Notes under the pieces: generated by a model | Databases searched by the model: none | The model's input: the letters and a program-made list of their open reading frames with translations, nothing else | What the model was told of the DNA's origin: nothing | Made by a program: the position numbers and the translations under genes | Shown here: piece by piece, positions 26,674-36,174 of the stretch | How the letters are laid out: each line of letters opens with the position of its first letter | Numbering within the stretch: the stretch's first letter is position 1 | From: Henriciella sp045287255 | GTDB lineage: Bacteria; Pseudomonadota; Alphaproteobacteria; Caulobacterales; Hyphomonadaceae | Assembly: GCF_045287255.1 (NCBI RefSeq) | Contig: NZ_CP137142.1 | Location: forward strand, 2,232,001 to 2,296,000 | DNA: 64,000 bases | Direction of reading: 5' to 3'

Positions 26674-28068
26674 ATGACGAACATACGCGATCCCGATAGA
26701 TTTTTGCTTAAACGCGGCAAGCGTTGGTACTATCAACGCCGGGTTCCCGGACAATTTTCTCATCTTGATCAGCGGCGTTTCGCCAAGGTCTCTCTTAAAA
26801 CGGACTCCTTGGACGTTGCGCGAATTCGGCGAGATCAGCTCGCCGAAGCAGATGACGCGTACTGGATGGCGCTGGCATTAGAACTGTCTGATGACACTGC
26901 AAATGGTTCCACCGTTCGCGCGGCGCTGGAACAGCGCTATAAGTCAGCAATCTCACGCGCCATGGCTTACGGTTTCTCTTACAAGCCAGCTGAGCCACTT
27001 GCCGAAAGTCGATCCATTGCCGAATTGATGGAGCGGATCAGAACGCTGGAGGCCCAGTCCGGCGCTGGCGGTGATCCGAAACGTGCCGATAGTGAGGCGC
27101 TTTTAGGAGGGGCCCCAGATCCTGCAGCGACAATTCCAGTGTCTGAAGCTTTCGAGCTCTATGTGTCCAAAATTGCCTTCGACGACCAGTATAACAAGTC
27201 TGAAGCTCAACGACGATCCTGGGAGAAAACAAAGCGTACATCGATCACCTATTTCATCGAACAAATGGGTGATCTCCCGCTAAGCGACATTACGAGGGAC
27301 ACCGCGCTGGAGTATCGTGACTGGTGGGTCGAGCGTATGCAGCCGCAGGACGGCGGCCAAAAACCAGTGACGCCGAATACCGCCAATAGGCATATCGGAA
27401 ATATGCGCTCGCTCTTGCAGCGCTATTATAAGCATATTGGCGTGGCAGATTTCGAAGACCCGTTCCGGGACTTCTACTTTTCAGGCAAGACCGAAGCCAA
27501 ACGCGCCTCTTTCACAGATGACTGGGTGCGGTCCCGCATACTTGTGCCAGGTCTATTTGACGGGCTACGGATCGAATTGCGTGTGCTCATCTATTTGCTC
27601 ATAGAAACAGGGGCGCGGCTAAGCGAGCTGGTGAACCTTCGCCCGGAAGATATTCGCCTAAACGAAAAGGTCCCCCATATTGCGATCCGACCGGAGCAGA
27701 AAAGAGAATTGAAGACGGAAGACTCCAGACGGGAAATACCACTTGTTGGCGCCGCAGAGATCGCCATGCGGTCATGTCCTGAAGGGTTCCCCTATTATTA
27801 TGACAAGAGCACGTTGGTTTCGGCCAACCTCATGAAAGCGTTCAGGCAGCGAAAACTTCTGCCATCCTCAGATCATGTCATTTACTCGTTCCGGCACTCT
27901 TTCGAAGACCGCATGCTCGAAGGCGGTCTCGATTATGGCCTGCGATGCGCGCTGATGGGTCACAAGAATAACCGGCCGGAATACGGTCAGGGCGGCTCAC
28001 TCGAATATCGACGCAGCGAACTATTGAAGATCGCGCATCCTTTTGATGCTGCTCTCTTTCAAACCTAA
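26674..28068 (+). CDS. Tyrosine recombinase/integrase of the tRNA-Asp element
   Basis: A 464-residue phage-type integrase. The N-terminus DRFLLKRGKRWYYQRRVP is the arm-type domain typical of integrases with DUF6538. A SAM-like core-binding domain spans about 160-270. The catalytic part has T-G-A-R315-L-S-E-L, then Y404-S-F-R407-H408 (box II, with Tyr in place of the first His), M-G-H-K near the end, and a tyrosine in the C-terminal SLEYRRSELL. The ATG at 26674 begins the family match; the frame opens earlier at 26620 without a recognisable extension. It lies next to tRNA-Asp and presumably inserts the element there. Confidence 0.93.
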   Translation: MTNIRDPDRFLLKRGKRWYYQRRVPGQFSHLDQRRFAKVSLKTDSLDVARIRRDQLAEADDAYWMALALELSDDTANGSTVRAALEQRYKSAISRAMAYGFSYKPAEPLAESRSIAELMERIRTLEAQSGAGGDPKRADSEALLGGAPDPAATIPVSEAFELYVSKIAFDDQYNKSEAQRRSWEKTKRTSITYFIEQMGDLPLSDITRDTALEYRDWWVERMQPQDGGQKPVTPNTANRHIGNMRSLLQRYYKHIGVADFEDPFRDFYFSGKTEAKRASFTDDWVRSRILVPGLFDGLRIELRVLIYLLIETGARLSELVNLRPEDIRLNEKVPHIAIRPEQKRELKTEDSRREIPLVGAAEIAMRSCPEGFPYYYDKSTLVSANLMKAFRQRKLLPSSDHVIYSFRHSFEDRMLEGGLDYGLRCALMGHKNNRPEYGQGGSLEYRRSELLKIAHPFDAALFQT

Positions 28069-28157
28069 TACTCAGCCCTGATGATACACTTGTAAAATCA
28101 ACTTAGAGTATGAACGGTTCTGATTGCTCTTAGTGGTTCCGCGCAGTACTGGAAACT

Positions 28158-28862
28158 ATGGATTGGAAGGGTGAATTCTACATTGGCGAAACCTCGCTCG
28201 TGTATCGTGGTCGGGCTGCGGACAACCGCCCACATGCGCATGCCACGCTTCAACTCACCGTGTCCCTTGGCTCGGACATCTCGATCAAAGATGACCATGA
28301 TCGCTTGGTATCGGGCGTTGCGTTGTGCGTGAAAGCAGGAAAGCGACATACTCTTTCTCCCGCTGATAAAGCCGTACTTGTATTGATCGAGCCCCAATCG
28401 CAACTGGCTCACTTTGTTCAAAGCCTTTGCGGCCATGATGATGTTTCAGTAATGGACCCAAGTTTTATCGGTCAGGTGAACTGGCAAGGTGACCTCAAAA
28501 CGCTTCTCAATGATTTGGAACGCGCATCAGGCCGCGTTAGCTCACAAATGGATTTGCGACTGTTGGAGGCCCTCAATTTCTTGCGAACGGCACAACTGAA
28601 AAGCGCGATCTCGCAAGCCGCCAAGGCATGCGGACTATCGGAACCGAGGCTACGGGCAATTGCCCAGGAACAGCTTGGCGTGCCCTTGTCTAAATGGCTG
28701 ATATGGCAGGCAACACGGCGGTCAGCGCAAGCGATGGCACAAGGTGCAACATTGGCGGATGCCGCTTATGCCGGTGGATTTGCCGATCAGGCCCATCTCA
28801 CCCGGACCATGGGAAAGATCATGGGGGTCACACCGCTTCAGGCGTTGAACGCAGGGCAATAG
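28158..28862 (+). CDS. AraC family transcriptional regulator
   Basis: A 234-residue regulator. The first ~100 residues form a cupin-like sensor part (RPHAHATLQLTVSLG). The C-terminal ~95 residues hold the double helix-turn-helix, seen in GLSEPRLRAIAQEQLGVPL and DAAYAGGFADQAHLTRTMGKIMGVTPLQ, the conserved second helix region of AraC proteins. It is the first gene of a same-strand cassette with the DUF3703 fusion, a YeiH protein and a metallo-hydrolase, and is likely their regulator. Confidence 0.9.
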   Translation: MDWKGEFYIGETSLVYRGRAADNRPHAHATLQLTVSLGSDISIKDDHDRLVSGVALCVKAGKRHTLSPADKAVLVLIEPQSQLAHFVQSLCGHDDVSVMDPSFIGQVNWQGDLKTLLNDLERASGRVSSQMDLRLLEALNFLRTAQLKSAISQAAKACGLSEPRLRAIAQEQLGVPLSKWLIWQATRRSAQAMAQGATLADAAYAGGFADQAHLTRTMGKIMGVTPLQALNAGQ

Positions 28863-28950
28863 CGGTTCGTGCGATCAAGCGTTTCGTTCAATACTTGAGA
28901 AAATAGATCGCGGAATAAGACCTTCGAGAAGTCTAATCGAAGGTTGAACT

Positions 28951-30393
28951 ATGAAAGCCGCTATCAAGACCGCATTCGGCCAGGAAATGTCACTGGCCAA
29001 AGATGCCTACAAACGTGACCAATTGGATGAAGCGTTCCGTTTGTTGGAACGCGCGCATATCCTCGGTCAGAGATATTTCACTACGCATTTTATCACGCAC
29101 TGGTGGATGCTAAAAGTTGGCATCAGAAAAACAGATTGGCGAGAAATTAGAGGTCAGGTTCTGCGGATCATTGCAGTTATTCCGGGGTATCTATTCGGCT
29201 GGGTGCCTAAAGGAAACACTGGCGGTGCCGACGTTTCAGCGCTTAAACCAATGCCCATTCCCGATGATCTCGCTCCGCCCTTAAAGGGCTATAGTGTTTG
29301 GACGGACGTGCTGGTACGGGTCTTCTTGTGGGCTGCGGTCGCGCTTCTCGTTTGGTTTGGCATGTTTGCATGGTCAACCTATGTCCGAGCCGGAGAAACG
29401 AGAACGATTGTCTCCGCATTTGATGGATCGTGTCGTCCGCTTGTGGGTTACGAAGGACCAGAAGACCTCGTATGGGACCGGGAAGCGGGTATGGTCTACG
29501 CTGTTGGTGGAGACCGTCGGTCCTTTCGCTCAGGTGGCCCGGGCCGCGCCAAGATTTGGGCATTATCGATGGCATCAGCGGAATTGGCAGTGCCAAACGA
29601 CCTCGCACCTGCTGAACCAGAGGTGTTCCGCAGTTTTGGAATGGACCTCCACGTTGATGAAATGGGAACGCGCCGCCTATTTGTCGCCAATCGTCCGAGT
29701 GACGGACACACGATTGAGATCTTTCGGGTGACATCGTCAGGGGACTTAACGCTGGAACGCACACTGAAGCACCCGCTGCTGCGCAATCCTAATGACCTGG
29801 TGGCGATTGGCCCGGCTGAAGCGCTTGTGACACTCGACAAAAAAGCCAAGGCAGCAACAACGGGCGAGATCCTTGAAGGGGCCCGACAACTGCGCACCGG
29901 CAAAGTTCTGCGTATCAATACTGAGACAGCCGAGATCGTTGCCGAGGGCTTGAAAATGGCCAATGGAATCGCGTTTAGCCCCTCACAACACCAGCTTTAT
30001 GTCGGTGAAACCATCGCACAAAGACTATCGGTCTTTGACTACGAGCCTCAAACGCAAACACTTTCATTCAACCGTCACGTCCCCTTGGAAACAGGTGTTG
30101 ATAACATAACGGTCAACCCGGATGGGCGGGTGTTCATCACAGGTCACCCGAAGCTTTTGACGCTGGCCATGGGTTATCAACGCTCTGAGACGTCTCCCTC
30201 ACCGTCCGAAGTTCTGGTCTACGATCCATCGCGCGGAACTGTTGAGCGGATCTATATCGATGATGGGTCGGAACATTCGGGCGGATCAGTTGCGATTGTT
30301 GACGAGGTGTCAGGCCGGATGCTGATCGGCTCGGCCTTCGGTCCTCATATCCTAAGCTGTAAGTTTAATGCCGCCACTGCCCCAGCGCTTTAA
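28951..30393 (+). CDS. DUF3703 fused to a membrane-anchored SMP-30/paraoxonase-like propeller
   Basis: A 480-residue protein with an unusual architecture. Residues 1 to about 110 match DUF3703: AYKRDQLDEAFRLLERAHILGQ, then THWWMLKVGIRK and GNTGGADVSALKPMPIP. One membrane helix follows (VRVFLWAAVALLVWFGMFAW, ~119-138). From about 150 on is a six-bladed propeller of the SMP-30/arylesterase type: GPEDLVWDREAGMVYAVG, RNPNDLVAIG, MANGIAFSPSQHQLYVGET and VDNITVNPDGRVFI. The propeller would lie outside the membrane. DUF3703 usually occurs alone. Substrate unknown; it sits between an AraC regulator and a YeiH exporter. Confidence 0.78.
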   Translation: MKAAIKTAFGQEMSLAKDAYKRDQLDEAFRLLERAHILGQRYFTTHFITHWWMLKVGIRKTDWREIRGQVLRIIAVIPGYLFGWVPKGNTGGADVSALKPMPIPDDLAPPLKGYSVWTDVLVRVFLWAAVALLVWFGMFAWSTYVRAGETRTIVSAFDGSCRPLVGYEGPEDLVWDREAGMVYAVGGDRRSFRSGGPGRAKIWALSMASAELAVPNDLAPAEPEVFRSFGMDLHVDEMGTRRLFVANRPSDGHTIEIFRVTSSGDLTLERTLKHPLLRNPNDLVAIGPAEALVTLDKKAKAATTGEILEGARQLRTGKVLRINTETAEIVAEGLKMANGIAFSPSQHQLYVGETIAQRLSVFDYEPQTQTLSFNRHVPLETGVDNITVNPDGRVFITGHPKLLTLAMGYQRSETSPSPSEVLVYDPSRGTVERIYIDDGSEHSGGSVAIVDEVSGRMLIGSAFGPHILSCKFNAATAPAL

Positions 30394-30398
30394 GAATT

Positions 30399-31439
30399 AT
30401 GGCGCTTCGGAATGAATTGCAGAATGCGTCATGCATAGCTTGGCTTGCACGAACCATGACCTATCGGGACGGTCTTTTGCTGGCAGGGATCGTTGCGCTG
30501 TGCGGGACTTTTTTGTCCAACATCACTGGAACGCCCGTTTTGGCACTGGTCTTGATCGTCGGGCTACTGGTGAAAGCACCGAGTGAGAGCGACACCCATG
30601 CCGTCGGCCTCGATTTAGCAGGTGGTACAATTCTGAAAGCCGGGGTTGCGCTTTTGGGGTTGCAGATAACCCTCTCACAGATTGCGGCACTCGGTTGGGC
30701 GACAGCACTATTGGTCTTGTTGAGCTTGGTGATAACGCTTGCCCTTGGCTGGCAGATTGGAAGATGGGCTGGGCTTCAAAGCGAGACCGCAATCATTGCC
30801 GCTGGCGCGGTTGCCATTTGCGGGGCGTCTGCGGCTTTAGCGATTGCAAGCGTGTCACCTCGAAAAGCAGAGAACACGGTTGTGTTGGCGATCATCGGCG
30901 TAACTGCCCTGAGCACCGTTGCGATGATTGCCTATCCAGCAATTGCACGAGCCCTCGGACTGAGCGACGTACATGCTGGGATACTATTTGGCGCGGCGAT
31001 CCATGATGTGGCCCAAGTCGTTGGCGCAGGGGCGCTTATCTCCCCAGCCGCGACAGAAACCTCAGCTATCGTAAAGCTATTGAGGGTTGCCTGCTTGGTG
31101 CCGGTGGTTTTCTTCGTTGGTGCACTGTTTTCGCAGAGACACCATGAGCAACCTCCACGGTTCACTTTGCCCCGTTTTCCTGTGTTTTTGATCATCTTTG
31201 CGATGTGCGTTGGACTTAGTAGCGCAGGCCTCGTGCCAGAATATGCGCTCTCAATTGCAAATACGCTCTCGCAAGCGTGTTTAATCTTGGCGGTGGCGGC
31301 CATCGGGATAAAGACGTCAGTCACTCAAATTCTCACATCCAGTGGACGCATCCTATTGGTTCTGGTCGCGACGACGATCCTGCTCGGAACTGGTGTCCTT
31401 GGCTCACTTCTCCTCTTTTTTGACCCAGTTTCGATTTGA
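30399..31439 (+). CDS. YeiH/UPF0324 family putative anion exporter
   Basis: A 346-residue protein with about ten membrane helices. Family features include GLDLAGGTILKAGVALLGLQITL, AIICGASAALAIA-type helix (seen as AVAICGASAALAIASV), GAAIHDVAQVVGAGA and GIKTSVTQILTSS. YeiH proteins are proposed sulfate/sulfite exporters. The ATG at 30399 is 5 bases after the previous stop; one at 30456 is an alternative. It is clearly coupled to its neighbours. Confidence 0.88.
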   Translation: MALRNELQNASCIAWLARTMTYRDGLLLAGIVALCGTFLSNITGTPVLALVLIVGLLVKAPSESDTHAVGLDLAGGTILKAGVALLGLQITLSQIAALGWATALLVLLSLVITLALGWQIGRWAGLQSETAIIAAGAVAICGASAALAIASVSPRKAENTVVLAIIGVTALSTVAMIAYPAIARALGLSDVHAGILFGAAIHDVAQVVGAGALISPAATETSAIVKLLRVACLVPVVFFVGALFSQRHHEQPPRFTLPRFPVFLIIFAMCVGLSSAGLVPEYALSIANTLSQACLILAVAAIGIKTSVTQILTSSGRILLVLVATTILLGTGVLGSLLLFFDPVSI

Positions 31440-31460
31440 CCCTTTTGTGAGGCTACGCTC

Positions 31461-32462
31461 ATGCGACGATTTACAATCATCCTTATTCTATTTGTTCTAC
31501 TTGGCCCGTTACTCGCTTTAGCCATTGCTGATTGGCAACGAGCTAAGGACGCTAAGCGGCTTGATCAGACTTGGGCAATGACGACCGTCAATCAGGTTCC
31601 TGAGTTTGGGACGACGCGCAGTCTTGAGGTTCTGCCGCTTATAAACTGGCACAGCGACAGAGATGATTTGCGGACTGAACCGGGCGTGTCCTATTTAATC
31701 AGAACGGATGAAGAGACCATTCTTTTCGATCTCGGTTTCAATCGGTTCGGTGAGTCTCCGTCGCCTCTGGAACACAACATGGCTCGCCTTGGCATCGAGC
31801 GCTCTGATATTGATACGATTTTCATCAGCCACGTTCACCGCGATCATGTTGGCGGCGCGGAGTGGGCAAAGGCACGATCTTTCTCCTTTGGACCCGAACA
31901 GGCCGATCTCGGTGAGGTTTCGGTTTATGCGCCAATATCCATGACCTATCCCGGCCTTGAAGTTCAAACGGTTGAGTCTCCCCGCGCTCTATCCAATGGG
32001 GTAGCCTCTACCGGGCCCATACCTCGGCGTTTATTCATTGGCCGGGTTGATGAGCAAGCCTTGGTGATAAATCTTGAGGGGCACGGTCTAGTCGTAATTG
32101 TCGGCTGCGGACATCAGACAGTACCAAAGCTCCTTGAGCGCGTGGAAGCCGCGTTTGATGAACCAATTTATGCCATCGTCGGCGACTTGCATTATCCCGT
32201 GCCGAAGGGCCGCTTATACGTGGCAGGAATAGATGCGCAACGACGACTCGCGTCCGGAAATGGCGTTTTTGCGCCGATTGATGAAAGCGACGTCGCAAAT
32301 GAGATCGAGCTGCTGAACCGTGAGCTCTCTTTCCTGGCGCTTGGCGGCCACGATACGCATGATGCGGTCTTTGATCAGTTTGAAAATCTGATGGGAGACA
32401 AGTTTCAACGTGTGAGAGTTGGCGTGCCCATTATGCTAGGCATAAATCGTCAGGTCGAGTGA
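31461..32462 (+). CDS. Membrane-anchored MBL-fold metallo-hydrolase
   Basis: A 333-residue protein. The N-terminal helix TIILILFVLLGPLLALAIA anchors or exports it. The metallo-beta-lactamase motif is H124-V-H126-R-D128-H129 in FISHVHRDHVGG. ILFDLGFN precedes it and IVGCGHQTV follows, as in the 7,8-dihydropterin/MBL branch. LALGGHDTHD near the end supplies a late His. It ends the four-gene cassette and is convergent with the NACHT gene. Substrate unknown. Confidence 0.85.
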   Translation: MRRFTIILILFVLLGPLLALAIADWQRAKDAKRLDQTWAMTTVNQVPEFGTTRSLEVLPLINWHSDRDDLRTEPGVSYLIRTDEETILFDLGFNRFGESPSPLEHNMARLGIERSDIDTIFISHVHRDHVGGAEWAKARSFSFGPEQADLGEVSVYAPISMTYPGLEVQTVESPRALSNGVASTGPIPRRLFIGRVDEQALVINLEGHGLVVIVGCGHQTVPKLLERVEAAFDEPIYAIVGDLHYPVPKGRLYVAGIDAQRRLASGNGVFAPIDESDVANEIELLNRELSFLALGGHDTHDAVFDQFENLMGDKFQRVRVGVPIMLGINRQVE

Positions 32463-32578
32463 GCCGATCTTAATTTGAGGACTGCACCGCGTGGCTTTCA
32501 AGTCTGATTTGTGAGCAAAAGAAGACATTAGCTCAAGGACAATCAATGTTCTTAAAAAAGATGGCTAGCTTTCAGGAA

Positions 32579-35500
32579 TTACCCGATATCTCGGGCCTCT
32601 AGAATGCCACCATCGACTTCTATGATTTTTAGTCCGAGACGTGATGCCATACGCTCTAAACTTTCAAAGCAGAGGCTTTTAGCGTGTGCGGATGGATTGT
32701 TGTACGATAGCAAAAGCAGGTCGAAAGCTTTTCGCGAGCCAATCTTCTCCAGCATCTGATAGGCGGGGAAAGCGCCATTGTGGGAACAAGTGTCGATAAC
32801 TCTCTCAAGAAACTCAAGCGGCATCGTTCTATTGTTCATACTCAATTGCCTGAGAGAGTCGCCTATACTTCCAGCGGCCTCATGCTCTTGAAAATCATAT
32901 TCAGCATTTTTTAAGACGCGTTCAGTTTGTTCAGGAATTCGATCAAGTGCCGCTGAAAACCCCATTCTAGCGAGGTGTTGATCGAAATGGAGTTGTTCAA
33001 GTTCAGAAAAATTTGTGACTTGTGACCAGGTTTCGAGCAATTCCTCAAACAAGTTCAATCCTGGGTGCGGCGGACAATAGTTTATCAGTCCTGAGAAGTA
33101 GGCATCCATCTCAAAGATCGAAGTCAAACCGCCACTCAAAGCCTGAGCAATCTTCAGTCGTTCGCCGACTGAATACTCGCGCGCTCCCATCATTTCCAGG
33201 GCTCGCTCTGCCAGTGCGTACGATCGATGATGCCCAAATAATGAAAGCGTTGCAGAGACGACATCGACAGGTAGCGTAGGAATTCGATTGATTAAGGATT
33301 CCATGCGTGTGTGATCGCCGTGACGCGCGCACATGACCTCAGCCATAGAACGTACCGTGTCGGGAATATCATCATCGGACGCAACCTGTTCAAAGAGTCG
33401 ATGATCCATGTAGCGAGAAAAATCTCTGAACAGTTCTTCGGCGTCATCGATACTCTTGGCAACTAGCAGAATGCGCGTTCGGATTTGCTCAAATGCGTCA
33501 CTTCGTGCGCACAGATACTCCAATGCAGACGCCTTGGGCTCGAACCCTTCTGTTGCCAACGCTGATTCCACAAGGGGAAGCGCCACGTCGTGCGTTTGAT
33601 CGGGTACTTTGCGAAGGCAGGCCAGCCGCGTTGCCAATGGCAGGGTCGTTCGATTCACGGCCTCAACGATTTTCGAATTCGGAACGCCGTCTGTGTTTAG
33701 ATGGCCGATCAAACACGCGCACATCGTATCCACATCATCCGCATCGGCTTGTCCGTTCTCCCCTCGCGTAGCACGATTGATAATGAGGTCAAACGCGGTC
33801 TCTGAGATGCGATTCACCGGCGCTTGCAATTCACTCAGACGTAGCATGTGTCCGTCCGAGTTATCGAGAAGCTTTTCCAGCGTATCGGCAGTGAACACTG
33901 CATCATTGATCGACGCGACGATCTTTCCCGAACCAGCATAGAGCATCCGTGGTCGATAAAGCAGTTCTTCCACTTCCGGGACCAAAGGATCAAAGAATGC
34001 ATCAGCTATCTGACTGCCAATTTTATTGCGAAAGTCCCAATCGCTTCGTCTCCAAACCCGTGCAAGACGCACCGCAATACCGGCGCGAGTTTCGACAGTG
34101 ACCTTCATTCCGTTGCCGATACAGCGTGCTAGCAATCGCAACTTTGTTGAAAACGCATCATCTCGCTCGGCTAAAAGCGTGTCTGCGATAGACTCAGGAT
34201 TTGGATGTCGCTCCAATGCAAACTGAATAGTTTGGGCCCATGGTCGTTTCACGATCCGATGGAGACGTTCCTCAATTTCATCCAATCGGTTCTCAACAAG
34301 AAAGCAGCTTGCCAGATATTCCTGAACGATTGGGAACGGGAATTCGTATCGAATTGTTGAGGCTTGCCGGAGCAACCCGCATTTTACCAACCCCTCGAAT
34401 GCAACCTCAGTTGGGAGCGGAAAGCTGACTTGTTTCGCTAAAAGTCTCAGCTCGCGACTCTCAACGCCAATTTCGTCGCGCTCCAGTGCTTCGAACGCGA
34501 TCCGTTCAGAGAAATCACGAAGATCATCACCGTCTAACTTGTAACCGTCAGTGATTTTGAATTTTTCTGGCTTCAATAAGATATGAAGATAGGCTTCGAG
34601 AATATCAGCGCGCGAGTCAGGCAAACCCGACAAATCTTCGGCGGTAGTGACCAATAATGCGAGAAACAGGGGAATGCGGATCATGCGCGACAGATCTGGA
34701 CGATGCTCCAATCTCTCAATGATCTCATCTGCCATATGAGGTTTATCAGTCCGATAAAACTTCACGACACGTTCTATGCCCGATCGATCCAGTGGCTGAA
34801 CTTCGATCTGCGTCGTTTCTAAGGGGAGAGCGACTGCGCTCGCATCGCGAACTATTAGCATCCAGGGAACTTCCCGATGGCGGGCGTCAAACGTTTTGAT
34901 CCGTTCCAAGACACTTACTCGTGCATCGGCGCTGACTTCATCTAATCCGTCAAGAATGAGAACGACCAGACCGGCGTCACAAGCGCGGCTCCAGTTGATT
35001 TCAACCTCAAAACTGCGATTTACGCTTTTCGCAAGATACTCGCCGATCGTGAATTCCGTTCGTGCAAAATCTGCGATGGCTATTACGACAGGAAGCAGCC
35101 CTGAAGCCGCATTCTTGGCCGCCAGTGCTTTTGCCAGGACTGATTTGCCAAGGCCCGCTCCCCCGACAAGAGTTACACGATTCAAGGATGCGTCCGGAAA
35201 GTTGGAGATATCAACGACATCGATCGTTGGCTCATAGCGCAAATGGGATGGCGTTTCGTCGTCGAAGTCTGGACGCTCTGTCAACGAAAACGCCGAGCAG
35301 ACAGGCCAAGGGAAAGCCTCATCAATCGACCTAGAAAAATTCGTGCCTGGTATAGTGACGTAGGCAGCTCTCTTAATCGCAGCGCGGTATACGCTCGCAC
35401 CCCAGTCTGTGGGTTCATCGAGTACAATTCCGTGCTCTCGAAATAGAATCTCAGCTATCTTGGGGCGGGTATAGCTCTCGCGAGAGTGAGCCCGCTTGGA

Positions 35501-36094
35501 CACTTCTAGACAGAGAAGGTCAAAAATATGCGCAACACCCATGGAACTCTTTGGCATCCATTGAGGCGCATAATCGCGATCAATTGAAGGGAACGGGATC
35601 AATCGAACATCCATTCGGCGGAAGAGCTCTCTGGCATCGCTGCCAAGTGTCAGGTTGACAACATCTTGAAAAACGCGGTTCTGAGCGTCGTTAAGTCGTT
35701 CCTCGAATTCGGCATCCGTCTCAGCACTATCGGCTCGTTCAGCGCATCCTCTCAAGTCTCTCCCGAGTGCATTATTCTCACCTATTATCAGCACAAGCTT
35801 ATCTTGATCTGTGAAGTCGGTTTGCTGAATCTGTTTATCGAAATCAGACCAGAGCTTCTTCCAGGCTTTCGAGCCTCGTTTCAGCGTCAGCTTGGCTTGA
35901 ACAAATTCTCTACTCCCATCGGCCATGCCAACTACAATGTCGTCCACGGGTTCGGGAGCCTCGACGCGCACTTTCAATACTTGGTCCGCAAGACGTCGAG
36001 ATGTTAGGTCGAGCATACGACCCAAGTAGAGAGCTGCAATGGAGTTCTGGAACATTATTCCCGCTTGGGCGGCAGTTCCTCCGGACTCAGTCAT
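32579..36094 (-). CDS. NACHT NTPase with N-terminal nuclease-like domain and helical repeats (candidate anti-phage NLR)
   Basis: An 1171-residue STAND/NLR-like protein. Residues 1 to ~230 have GGTAAQAGIMFQNSIAAL, then D51-D-I-V-V and Q66-A-K68. This D...Q-x-K pattern is that of the Cap4/DUF4297-type PD-(D/E)xK nuclease domains found on bacterial NLRs. The NACHT core follows with Walker A G311-G-A-G-L-G-K317-S and Walker B V-L-I-L-D382-G-L-D-E386. After ~560 the chain is a long helical repeat, probably the phage or damage sensor. AAGGAG precedes the ATG. It is 80 bases downstream of, and co-directional with, the RelA/SpoT-domain gene. Defence function is inferred from family knowledge. Confidence 0.85.
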   Translation of the reverse strand: MTESGGTAAQAGIMFQNSIAALYLGRMLDLTSRRLADQVLKVRVEAPEPVDDIVVGMADGSREFVQAKLTLKRGSKAWKKLWSDFDKQIQQTDFTDQDKLVLIIGENNALGRDLRGCAERADSAETDAEFEERLNDAQNRVFQDVVNLTLGSDARELFRRMDVRLIPFPSIDRDYAPQWMPKSSMGVAHIFDLLCLEVSKRAHSRESYTRPKIAEILFREHGIVLDEPTDWGASVYRAAIKRAAYVTIPGTNFSRSIDEAFPWPVCSAFSLTERPDFDDETPSHLRYEPTIDVVDISNFPDASLNRVTLVGGAGLGKSVLAKALAAKNAASGLLPVVIAIADFARTEFTIGEYLAKSVNRSFEVEINWSRACDAGLVVLILDGLDEVSADARVSVLERIKTFDARHREVPWMLIVRDASAVALPLETTQIEVQPLDRSGIERVVKFYRTDKPHMADEIIERLEHRPDLSRMIRIPLFLALLVTTAEDLSGLPDSRADILEAYLHILLKPEKFKITDGYKLDGDDLRDFSERIAFEALERDEIGVESRELRLLAKQVSFPLPTEVAFEGLVKCGLLRQASTIRYEFPFPIVQEYLASCFLVENRLDEIEERLHRIVKRPWAQTIQFALERHPNPESIADTLLAERDDAFSTKLRLLARCIGNGMKVTVETRAGIAVRLARVWRRSDWDFRNKIGSQIADAFFDPLVPEVEELLYRPRMLYAGSGKIVASINDAVFTADTLEKLLDNSDGHMLRLSELQAPVNRISETAFDLIINRATRGENGQADADDVDTMCACLIGHLNTDGVPNSKIVEAVNRTTLPLATRLACLRKVPDQTHDVALPLVESALATEGFEPKASALEYLCARSDAFEQIRTRILLVAKSIDDAEELFRDFSRYMDHRLFEQVASDDDIPDTVRSMAEVMCARHGDHTRMESLINRIPTLPVDVVSATLSLFGHHRSYALAERALEMMGAREYSVGERLKIAQALSGGLTSIFEMDAYFSGLINYCPPHPGLNLFEELLETWSQVTNFSELEQLHFDQHLARMGFSAALDRIPEQTERVLKNAEYDFQEHEAAGSIGDSLRQLSMNNRTMPLEFLERVIDTCSHNGAFPAYQMLEKIGSRKAFDLLLLSYNNPSAHAKSLCFESLERMASRLGLKIIEVDGGILEARDIG

Positions 36095-36174
36095 CCAAAC
36101 TCCTTGTCACACCGCGCTATAGTGTAAAGGTCTAGAAGGTCTTTACTCCCTATATTTCGACGAACCTTCAAATT

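Noticed and set aside
32463..32578. Terminator between the MBL and NACHT genes
   Set aside because: A T-run exists on the minus strand after the NACHT stop, but no convincing stem precedes it.
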